Shown here piece by piece: positions 35,701-47,700 of a stretch of 64,000 bases of DNA (position 1 is its first letter; each line of letters starts with the position of its first letter). The stretch comes from Nematostella vectensis. Lineage: Eukaryota > Cnidaria > Anthozoa > Actiniaria > Edwardsiidae. The notes under the pieces were generated by a model, which worked only from the letters and a program-made list of their open reading frames with translations, made no database searches and was not told where the DNA came from. The DNA is taken from positions 2,927,001 through 2,991,000 of the forward strand of contig NC_064039.1 in the NCBI RefSeq assembly GCF_932526225.1, given 5' to 3'. A program made the translations under genes and the position numbers.

Positions 35701-38700
35701 CATTACACGTTACATTTTCGGGCTGCGTCCCAATAAAAATGTATGTAATTAAGAGCAATTTTTTTCTTTGGCAAACTTTTCAGTACGTAATGAGGAGTTG
35801 TCGTGATAGCAGGATTGTCAGGTAAAAATTGACTGTTAATTGAGTACAAACATTACTGTTTTCTCTAGTCGCTGTCCTTCGAGGCACCATTTGCTGTCCC
35901 ATCAGCCATCTCGCTCCTAGCCAGCTTAGTTATACCCCTGACTGGGTTGATCTTTTGTTGCTGCCGGTATTTCGGGCGCTGTGGCGGGAAACTTGAAGAA
36001 GAAGACATGGAGTTTAGTCCTGTGAAATCGAGGCACAGACTGTCAGTGGCCATTGCCTTCTGCAGCGTCTTTATACTGTGAGTAATCATGTCACTCAAGT
36101 GACAGTCGTAAGTAATCATGTCACTCAAGTGACAGTCGTAAGTAATCATGTCACTCAAGTGACAGTCGTAAGTAATCATGTCACTCAAGTGACAGTCGTA
36201 AGTAATCATGTCACTCATGTGACAGTCGTAAGTAATCATGTCACTCAAATGACAGTCGTAAGTTATCATGTCACTCAAGTGACAGTCGTAAGTAATCTTG
36301 TCACTCAAGTGACAGTCGTAAGTAATCATGTCACTCAAGTGACAGTCGTAAGTAATCTTGTCACTCAAGTGACAGTCGTAAGTAATCATGTCACTCAAGT
36401 GACAGTCGTAAGTAATCATGTCACTCAAGTGACAGTCGTAAGTAATAACGTCATTCAAGTGACAGTCGTAAGTTATCATGTCACTGAAGTGACAGTCGTA
36501 AGTAATCATGTCACTCAAGTGACAGTCGTAAGTTATCATGTCACTGAAGTGACAGTCGTAAGTAATCATGTCACTCAAGTGACAGTCGTAGGTAATCATG
36601 TCACTCAAGTGACAGTCGTAAGTAATCATGTCACTCAAATGACAGTCGTAGGTTATCATGTCACTCAAATGACAGTCGTAAGTAATCATGTCACTCAAGT
36701 GACAGTCGTAAGTTATCATGTCACTCAAATGACAGTCGTAAGTAATCATGTCACTCAAATGACAGTCGTAAGTAATCATGTCACTCAAGTGACAGTCGTA
36801 AGTAATCATGTCACTCAAGTGACAGTCGTAAGTAATCATGTCACTCAAGTGACAGTCGTAGGTAATCATGTCACTCAAGTGACAGTCGTAAGTAATCATG
36901 TCACTCAAGTGACAGTCGTAAGTAATCATGTCACTCAAGTGACAGTCGTAAGTAATCATGTCACTCAAGTGACAGTCGTAAGTAATGACGTCACTCAAGT
37001 GACAGTCGTAAGTAATCATGTCACTCAAGTGACAGTCGTAAGTAATCATGTCACTCAAGTGACAGTCGTAGGTAATCATGTCACTCAAGTGACAGTCGTA
37101 GGTAATCATGTCACTCAAGTGACAGTCGTAAGTAATCATGTCACTCAAGTGACAGTCGTAAGTAATGACGTCACTCAAGTGACAGTCGTAAGTAATCATG
37201 TCACTCAAGTGACAGTCGTAAGTAATCATGTCACTCAAGTGACAGTCGTAGGTAATCATGTCACTCAAGTGACAGTCGTAGGTAATCATGTCACTCAAGT
37301 GACAGTCGTAAGTAATCATGTCACTCAAGTGACAGTCGTAAGTAATCATGTCACTCAAGTGACAGTCGTAAGTAATCATGTCACTCAAGTGACAGTCGTA
37401 AGTTATCATGTCACTCAAGTGACAGTCGTAAGTAATCATGTCACTCAAGTGACAGTCGTAAGTAATCATGTCACTCAAGTGACAGTCGTAGGTAATCATG
37501 TCACTCAAGTGACAGTCGTAGGTAATCATGTCACTCAAGTGACAGTCGTAGGTAATCATGTCACTCAAGTGACAGTCGTAAGTAATCATGTCACTCAAGT
37601 GACAGCCGTAAGTAATCATGTCACTCAAGTGACAGTCGTAAGTAATCATGTCACTCAAGTGACAGTCGTAAGTAATCATGTCACTCGAGTGACAGTCGTA
37701 GGTAATCATGTCACTCAAATGACAGTCGTAAGTTATCATGTCACTCAAGTGACAGTCGTAAGTAATCATGTCACTCAAGTGACAGTCGTAAGTAATCATG
37801 TCACTCAAGTGACAGTCGTAAGTAATCATGTCACTCAAGTGACAGTCGTAAGTAATCATGTCACTCAAGTGACAGTCGTAAGTAATCATGTCACTCAAGT
37901 GACAGTCGTAAGTAATCATGTCACTCAAGTGACAGTCGTAAGTAATCATGTCACTCAAGTGACAGTCGTAAGTTATCATGTCACTCATGTGACAGTCGTA
38001 AGTAATCATGTCACTCAAGTGACAGTCGTAAGTAATCATGTCACTCAAGTGACAGTCGTAAGTAATCTTGTCACTCAAGAGACAGTCGTAAGTAATCATG
38101 TCACTCAAGTGACAGTCGTAGGTAATCATGTCACTCAAGTGACAGTCGTAAGTAATCATGTCACTCAAGTGACAGTCGTAAGTAATCATGTCACTCAAGT
38201 GACAGTCGTAGGTAATCATGTCACTCAAGTGACAGTCGTAAGTAATCATGTCACTCAAATGACAGACGTAAGTAAACATGTCACTCAAGTGACAGTCGTA
38301 GGTAATCATGTCACTCAAGTGACAGTCGTAAGTAATCATGTCACTCAAGTGACAGTCGTAGGTAATCATGTCACTCAAGTGCGGTCGTAAGTAATCATGT
38401 CACTCAAGTGACAGTCGTAAGTAATCATGTCACTCAAGTGACAGTCGTAAGTAATCATGTCACTCAAGTGACAGTCGTAGGTAATCATGTCACTCAAGTG
38501 ACAGTCGTAAGTAATCATGTCACTCAAGTGACAGTCAAATCAGGACCTCAGTGTGGTGCATCGCCTAACCTGGTCCCAGAGCCTCGAATGTGTCTTGGTT
38601 TACGATCCCCTAACGTCGCTCATTTAGACACTGACCGCTTAGAGAAGCCGTGTAAACTCAAACTTCCTACGATCGAGACTATAAAACCATGGCCCAAGAA

Positions 38701-41700
38701 GCAACAAGGACAACGGCGACGACGGCAACAACAACAACAGTAACTGCAGCAACGGCAACCGCGATGACAACAAAAACGACGACGAGAACAACAACAATAA
38801 CAACAACAGCAACATTTATGAAACAATAACACGTCGACTGCAATAACAAGATATTGTTGTTTGCCTACACTGCTACTGATTAGACGAATAGCGCAATTAT
38901 TACTTCAAGGATCCAGTCATCGAGTATTTTTGCAGTACATATCCTTGACGTCTCTATCATTCCGTGTGTTATTTCACTTATAATGACAAGAAAAGAGAAG
39001 CTATTGTCAAATTGAAATACTTTGTTGATTTCAGTATCGGAAGCAGTTGTATCTTTATAGCGAGCAACAGACTTGGCACCAGTTTCCCAGTCCTCAACAC
39101 GGTGCTGGAAGAATCTGTCGATGACGTCATCACATATAAAAACAATACCATCAAGGAACTGAAATACGTCACAGTTTCTGAAATGAAGTTCACCTCAGAT
39201 CTTGTAGCGGAGGATTTAGACGGTAAGAATACCCTTCTTTGGGAAAGTGAAAGTGTGTACCCAAGTCGGCCTGTCGCCGCTGTGGTCCAGCTTCGAATCC
39301 TGGATCTAGTGCTTCTGGCTCAGGATTTTTCGAGTTCATGCCTTGACCCGAAATTATGTCACAAATGAGGTGAAGTTACTTCCCTTTCCAGTCTAAGTAA
39401 AGACATTTAACCGGAGGTCCTGTCTCTTCAAGCTGCTTTACTTAAATCTGAATCCAAAGGACGTAAAAGAACCACTGGGGACGCAACGAACCCTGTGGCA
39501 GTGACCACCCCCAGTGACAGTGCTTAACAATAAGCACACGGGGGCACTCGATTTAGAGCCTTCGCTATGTTGTGATCCATCGTTACAAGACTGGGGACGA
39601 CTGGCCTCTAGCACCCAGAGCTTTATTTGTATTTTTTTATGCGGCATTATTTTAATAAAATAAGGCTAACACAGAGATTATATAGTAAATACCGTAAGGC
39701 TCGCAACTTGGTTATTGCGTCACACTAACACTCATGTGCTGCTTATAATTAATTGTTTCAGCGATATCCCAGCAAGTAGTCGGACCGGTCATGGGCGAGG
39801 CCCGGACACTTGTGGCACCCCTACTGGACGCATTAGTTAGCACTGGGAATGGTACGTTGCCTTACGAGCAGTTCTTTTCTTCGCGCAAGAGGTGGAGCAG
39901 GGGGAAGGCTAGCCTCCTCCAAGAAAAAGCGCTTTTTTGAAGCGGGGTTCCTGTGGCGAATCAAGGAGAAAAATAACGTAGGGGAGGAGAGGGAGGGCGA
40001 AGAAACACAGGTATCACGAATCTGAATAAAGGCCATTACAGAGTAGAGTTGCCTGCGGGGGAGGCTAAAGAAGGCCTAATTTTGGGGCTCCCACCCCCTC
40101 AAATTTTGACAGAGAAGAATAAAAGGGGAAATAATTTACAAAATGACCTATTACCCTAGGCTATCAATAAAAGAGATCGTGGAGTGAGCCTCTCTCGCGC
40201 GGAGTAATTTGGTACTTTGTTATATTTTCTGCAGGTTTTGATATCATTCATTTCTTGAAAAAAAGTCATTTTGCATTTGGATATCGCGGGCAAGAAAAAG
40301 GGACTTCTATATGAAGAATTTATTTAGGGGGTTTCAAGATTAGCCGTTTCAAGGTTCCGATACTGCCTTTATTATTTCAACTCCACTAAATATGTTTACA
40401 GAGATTGGTTGTAGAAAAGAACTTTTATGTTTAGTTGTCTCCAAAATGAGAGCAATTCTGAAGAATATCAGTGTCACGGTCAGTGAGCTCAAGAGCCTGA
40501 ACTCCGAGCTACGTCAACAGCTTTATGATTCGCGCCAAAACTTGACTGACGTGCGCGCGGCATGCAACGCTGACATGGACGCGAAATTGGCGGGAATTTG
40601 TGATCAGATCCCAAGTGGAGACGCACTTGTTGCAGTGGCAGACTTTAATAAGGTGCGTCAGCCTGATAAACGATACGCCTATTTTGATTCAATAAAACAC
40701 ACTTTCTCGGAAACACAATTAATTCCGATTTGCAAAAAGGCCGCTACTTACAATCGAATGTTCGCGCCATAGCCCAAGAATGCATTGCGCGCGAAACATT
40801 ACTTATCTGCTAGGTGAAAATTCACTTATATGCTAGCTGACTAGTGAAGACCCTTAGATTGCGTGATTCTCGAAATAAAGCGCGCGCTCTTAGCCAATCA
40901 GAATGGACATAGTGAGCATAATTTTTAATATTAACAAATACCAGAGATATTGGACAATGTGAAATCGCTTGCATGAAGCATGAACAATTTGGTAAGTTTT
41001 CAGTTTTTGGTGAGTTCTCACGCTTCATTATTTGTTCACAGGTCCCGAACGTCACTAAAGAATTAGAAAGCATAGAAGATGTTCTACGCACAGACATATC
41101 AATTGAGGCTCGAAAGGTAATTCGCCTGTGATGCTCGACTAATTGTAGAATCCTGATAACTCGAACTTTCAATAACATTTTTCGCTAGCACAACGTATTT
41201 TTTGTTTCCTTTGAAAATTCGTTTCTTAAATTTTTTTGTCATTCCGTGATTTTTGGCAGAAGTGTCCTAGTAATACGATTGTCTATGTTTCTAATCGAGA
41301 CTTCTTTTTAGGGTAATGTGACATTCGAAGAAATCCCATTGTCGGTTGCAAGGTCCACATACTCTGGCAGACAAGGTGTGAACTGCGAGCCTCCTCCGTC
41401 GTCCTCCATCTGCCTCCTCACTTTCTCTCTGCCCTTTTCCTTTTCCGCCCTTTCCTCCAGCCTCCCTTTCTCAGCTGTGTCCTCCATCCTTCTCCATCCT
41501 TCTCCATCCCAACTCTGCCTCCTATGTCTCCACCCTAACCCCTCTCCTCCTTTACCCCCTCTTCCTTTAGCCTTTTTCATATGTGTCCTACATTCTACCA
41601 GTCTTCCTATCTATTCCCTTCCTATCTATCCTCTTCCTTTTCTCCCTTTTTATCCTATCTCTCTGGTTCATCCGGCGATCAACAGCTATTTAAGTTGATC

Positions 41701-44700
41701 GTCAGTATCGGACAAATCGGAAGCCTAGATATTGGCGAATTCGTCGCCGCCAAGATCTGCCCATATCTCCCCCCCCCCCCCTACCCTCCATCCTTTCCCT
41801 CCTTTACCCTCTATCTTACTCACATATCCTCCTATTTTGACTCTCCCTATTATACTATCCTACTATTATGTTTTTTTTCTGGCAAGCTCACTAACCCAAC
41901 ATATTCTTGTTTGAAGATATAGCAAATTCCATCGCTGAACTGGAGGATTTGTCTTCTGATTTGATTAATCAATTAGAAGAAGCAGCTGAACAGGTCAGTC
42001 ATTTGGATCAAATTAGGTTTGGGTACAGAGGGAAGGGGGGGGGGGGGGCTTCAGCAAACAAATAGCGGTCTCTGATTTTAAAGAATCAGATCTTTTATCT
42101 TACACTCTCCTAGTCATGAGTCATATTTATTTACAAAGCCCATTTAGCTATTTGCATGTGTTAAATAACAATGTGTTGTAACATATTATCTTCCGTCTCT
42201 CTTAGTTCGTTCAGACAACACTCGAGCCTTTCAGAGAAGAAATGAATAGCTATGTCGGTCCGAGCGGAAGCTACAAGGAATATGACACCCTGAGGTACAT
42301 GCTTCAAACCGCCTAATCTCTGAACTTACAATGATCTTAGCTTACGTTATCTCCAATCAACTCTCCTATTCCCTTTACGTACCTTTTGGATAACTTACAA
42401 AAAGGTTTAAAATGCATCACCACAGTCGAACTTATCTGTGTTTAAACGTTCTGTAAAACTTTTACATAAGCCACACATTGAATTTCATTATTTTTGTCTT
42501 GACCTTTGCCGCTTTGTAAAAGATCAAACTGGTGAAACAGCTTCCAGTTTTTCTTTCCAGCGCGGGACACTATTGCCCATGCACGCTCAATTTCAGCGGC
42601 GTAGCCAGGATTTTTAACAGGAGGGGACCCAAAAGGGACTTTGAATGCATTTTCTCCTTTTACTGTATTTTTGGCTGCAAAAAGGGGGGCCCTAGGCCAC
42701 CCCCCCTGGCTACGCCCCTGCATTTAAGAGCTCTGAACGGCAAATCAGTCATTTTCACTCCTCTGTCAATAGAAATTTACCGTTTAACTTTATTCGTAGG
42801 TTCTCGATTTTTCCCCAAAAATAATACCTGATATCGAACTTAGATACTCCATCCTCTTGATTTCAGGTTTTTTAGTTTTATTGGTTTGGCTTGCACCGTT
42901 TTGCTCGGGGTGCTGATCATGTACTGTGGGCTCACTGCAGGAGTCTTAGGATCACGTGATTACGACACACCTAGTACCAGGTCCCTCACGTCCGACGCCG
43001 CTGGAAGAACCCTCATGGCGTAAGTGAGATGTAGAGTATTCGATGGCAATATCTGCCTACAATGAGCCTAAACAAAAATAGACATTTACTTCTAATCGCT
43101 GAAACAAAGACAAAAAAAAAACACCTCAAATGCCAATCCCAGCATACAACATACTCTGGCTGAATATAAATCATACAGACTGTGGCTGTATCCAAGTTGT
43201 GATTGATATAGTCGTTGTTTATATTTGATTTGTATTTGATCCGTTTATATGCTAAAAATACTTAAAGCAGAAATAAGACTCTTTTGTTTTCATTTCTTAG
43301 GTCGGTGACCTTTTTCTTCCTTTGCTCGTTGTTTCTGAATCTACTGGTCGGTTTGCTGTTTTTCCTTTCTTCAAATGCGACGATCTTGTGCAAATCAGCG
43401 GCCGATCTTTCCCTTATTGAGAAGGTAAGTTCTGTGCCAAAAAAAATGGCCGAGACATTGGTAGGGGAATGTTGAGGGGTAGACCCCGTGCGCCTGGAGA
43501 GGAGGATGGGGTAATGTTGAGGGGTAGACCCCGTGCGCCTGGAGAGAAGGGTGGGGTAATGATGAGGGGTATACCCCGTGCGCCTGGAGAGAGGGATGGG
43601 GTAATGATGAGGGGTATACCCTGTGCGCCTGGAGAGGAGGATTGGGTGATGATGAGGGGTATACCCCGTGCGCCTGGAGAGAGGGATGGGGTAATGATGA
43701 GGGGTAGACCCCGTGCGCCTGGAGAGAGGGATGGGGTAATGATGAGGGGTAGACCCCGTGCGCCTGGAGAGGAGGATGGGGTAATGATGAGGGGTAGACC
43801 CCGTGCGCCTGGAGAGGAGGATGGGGTAATGTTGAGGAGTAGACCCCGTGCGCCTGGAGAGGAGGATGGGGTAATGATGAGGGGTAGACCCCGTGTGCCT
43901 GGAGAGAGGGATGGGGTAATGATGAGGGGTAGACCCCGTGCGCCTGGAGAGAGGGATGGGGTAATGATGAGGGGTAGACCCCGTGCGCCTGGAGAGGATG
44001 ATGGGGTAATGATGAGGGGTAGACCCCGTGCGCCTGGAGAGGAGGATGGGGTAATGTTGAGGAGTAGACCCCGTGCGCCTGGAGAGGAGGATGGGGTAAT
44101 GTTGAGGAGTAGACCCCGTGCGCCTGGAGAGGAGGATGGGGTAATGATGAGGGGTAGACCCTGTGCGCCTGGAGAGGAGGATTGGGTAATGATGAGGGGT
44201 ATACCCCGTGCGCCTGGAGAGAGGGATGGGGTAATGATGAGGGGTAGACCCCGTGCGCCTGGAGAGAGGGATGGGGTAATGATGAGGGGTAGACCCCGTG
44301 CGCCTGGAGAGAGGGATGGGGTAATGATGAGGGGTAGACCCCGTGCGCCTGGAGAGAGGGATGGGGTAATGATGAGGGGTAGACCCCGTGCGCCTGGAGA
44401 GGAGGATGGGGTAATGATGAGGGGTAGACCCCGTGCGCCTGGAGAGAGGGATGGGGTAATGATGAGGGGTAGACCCCGTGCGCCTGGAGAGGAGGATGGG
44501 GTAATGATGAGGGGTAGACCCCGTGCGCCTGGAGAGGAGGATGGGGTAATGTTGAGGAGTAGACCCCGTGCGCCTGGAGAGGAGGATGGGGTAATGATGA
44601 GGGGTAGACCCCGTGTGCCTGGAGAGAGGGATGGGGTAATGATGAGGGGTAGACCCCGTGCGCCTGGAGAGAGGGATGGGGTAATGATGAGGGGTAGACC

Positions 44701-47700
44701 CCGTGCGCCTGGAGAGGAGGATGGGGTAATGATGAGGGGTAGACCCCGTGCGCCTGGAGAGGAGGATGGGGTTATGTTGAGGAGTAGACCCCGTGCGCCT
44801 GGAGAGGAGGATGGGGTAATGTTGAGGAGTAGACCCCGTGCGCCTGGAGAGGAGGATGGGGTAATGATGAGGGGTAGACCCTGTGCGCCTGGAGAGGAGG
44901 ATTGGGTAATGATGAGGGGTATACCCCGTGCGCCTGGAGAGAGGGATGGGGTAATGATGAGGGGTAGACCCCGTGCGCCTGGAGAGAGGGATGGGGTAAT
45001 GATGAGGGGTAGACCCCGTGCGCCTGGAGAGGAGGATGGGGTAATGTTGAGGAGTAGACCCCGTGCGCCTGGAGAGGAGGATGGGGTAATGATGAGGGGT
45101 AGACCCCGTGCGCCTGGAGAGGAGGATGGGGTCATGATGAGGGGTAGACCCCGTGCGCCTGGAGAGGAGGGTGGGGTAATGATGAGGGGTAGACCCCGTG
45201 CGCCTGGAGAGGAGGGTGGAGCGAAAGTAGTGAGAGCTCTCCTTCCCACTCACTAGCAGGTGGTGTTGTATGTCTCCGTCTCTTTCTTCCCCAAGTCTTT
45301 GGGCTTGCTACCGAGGCTAAGACAGTGGCGGATCAGCCTTGTACAGTTGATTGAAATGAAATGTGAAAAGAAAGAACATCATCCTTTTTGTCATTTCTTC
45401 TATGTACCCCTGTCTCAAAAAAGGTGAATGCATGTGTTGTAACCCGCTGTAGTTAATGGGTAACGTATAAATTGTTTGAAGAAGCCATGTGAAACATTTA
45501 CAGGCACATAAAAAGAATTTTATTGTTCTTATAAACTTATTTGTTATATCTACCCTAATTTGGTTATTTATTTATTCCAACAAAGCACTGCGAGTAAGAG
45601 CAGGTGTTTAAATGTTCCCCTTCTGTATTCCAGACTGTTGACGACCCTTCTTTCCTTGGTTACTACCCCCTCTCCAAGACTCTACTGGGGGATGGAAATG
45701 TTGAGATCAAACTATCCGATGTACTCAGGTATGATAATAGGCTCCCAGCGCGTGACGTCACACGAACCACGGCGGCCATATTGTTTGTCAGGTCCTTTCA
45801 AAAGTTAGAAAGTTCACGTATCGAGCAAGACGAACATTTGACCAAATGCGTGCTTCATAGGTATATATAGCTGTGAGACTTTAATCAAAAGTTCGATTTT
45901 CACTAGCTAAAATAAAGCACGGAATCTCTTTGAAGTCCTAACTTGGAAGGCATGCCCATAATAGCCTCAAGCGTGACGTCATTGCTCGGATCTCGTAATA
46001 AGTATGATGCAGGATACTAGATCAATGTTTTATTCGAAGGGTGTCGCTTCTCGTTTATTGTACTTTTGCTTAAAGGGGCTGTGAACAGGACGAGTCGCCA
46101 TGGCAACTACTTCACCTCGACACACGGTTCAACCTCACAAATATGACAAACTACAGAGATGTAAGTTCCTCCTCCCTCGCCGTTTGCTTCCCTAGTGAAA
46201 ATATGCCTCAACAATTAGACTATCTTAAACAATAGGGACCCCCTGATTTACGATAGCAGAAAGAAGACAACGGCATACACGCAAGATTTCAGCGCGCGCC
46301 GCCATATTTTTCTTTAAGCGCGGGAATAAATTTAACATGTTCGTCGTCTTCTTCAAGCCGGCGAAACGGCATACTTCTCTCGCTTGCCGAACGATAGACT
46401 ACCTGTACTTCATTTATTCCATTTAACAGAAAATTCCTCCTATGGACGAAATTTTCAAAGAATTAAATTCCACAATTGCTGGAGTAACAATACTGACGTT
46501 AGATGCGGAGCAGACCTTGAACGACACCCTAGACGCCGGTGTTCACTTGATCTCTTTTGGCAACTTCACAAAACAGGTATGTCTCACCTGGACCTGAGTG
46601 TGTTTTAATTGTATGTCAGACTATGCAAGATGTAACTGAATGTGCTCTGCAAGAGTGGCAGTGAAGGCCTAATGGGGGAGATTAGGGCGGGGCCAACGTC
46701 AACGTTTATGCACGTTGACAGACAGACGTTATTCCTAATTTTGATCTCCATGGACTAGATCAGACTTGTATGCTATTTTGCGTTTATGCACGTTGACAGA
46801 CGTTATTCCTAATTTTGAGGTCAATGGACTAGATCAGACTTATATATATGCTCGATTTTCCGAACATAAATTATCTTCAAGGCAGTGATAAATTGCTCCT
46901 CTGTTTTCCCTCCCTAGACACAGAAGCCCCTTGTTAACGTCTCTCTCGATGCTTTTTCAAGCGACCTAAAGAACGTATCTGACACTGCTAGGCCTACGAA
47001 CGAGGTAGGTCTTTCTTATGCGTTTTGCAGATATTGGGAGTCCTGTTTTACATGGACGCGAAGGCGCCCACTCTTTATCTCCACTGTTTAATACCCTTGC
47101 ACCAGTGTTTAGGTTTAGAGACCAAAGACGTATGTGATGTATTTTGAATGTTCTTTTTTAACTTTCCTTATGTCAGGGCGTGGCGGATGGATTGGTGTTC
47201 ATAGCGAACAGACTTCAGATGATACAGACCGACATTATAGAGACGTCCGAGGGTCTTGTGGTACGAAACTAGGATAAATATTTGCCATTCTGCCATTATG
47301 CCGATAGCGATAACTAAAATCAACCTTTGTTTCATTGTAGTCTTTACTGAATTCAAAAGTCATTCTATTGGAAGAAAAGAGCAACATCACATTGGTAAGA
47401 AACCCCCTGTTAAGTTCCCTTCCAAATAAACTCACTTTACCAAGTCCCTTTATCCCATTTCCCACTGTAGCTTACAATTACCCTTGTGGAGCTAAGGACT
47501 GATGCGCAGTCGCCAACTACATGGTGTCATTTCTCTTCACCAGTTTATTCCATCGTATTTTTGTATGACAGGAAAGTATAAAGGACGTGTTCACAAGAAC
47601 AAAAGCTCTAGATGGCTTTCTTCGTAACAGAGCGCTGGTCCTAGCCAATGAGGTACAGGCTTATCCTTATAGGTCTCTCACAAAACGACGCTCGCTGGGT

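Noticed and set aside
35865-38390. ORFs of 837 codons (minus) and 770 codons (plus)
   Set aside because: They are translations of the 30-bp minisatellite, open on both strands because 30 is divisible by three. The plus-strand gene splices around the array, and reading past exon 3 meets a TGA at once.
36078-38536. CRISPR-like array
   Set aside because: Units are directly adjacent with no unique spacers and the genome is eukaryotic.
39285-39310. Possible tRNA box B (GCTTCGAATCCTGG)
   Set aside because: No box A or cloverleaf could be found upstream; it lies in a prominin intron.
43262-45256. ORFs of 595-663 codons on both strands
   Set aside because: 45-bp minisatellite in prominin intron 12; there is no codon signal beyond the repeat, and the true exons flank it in phase.
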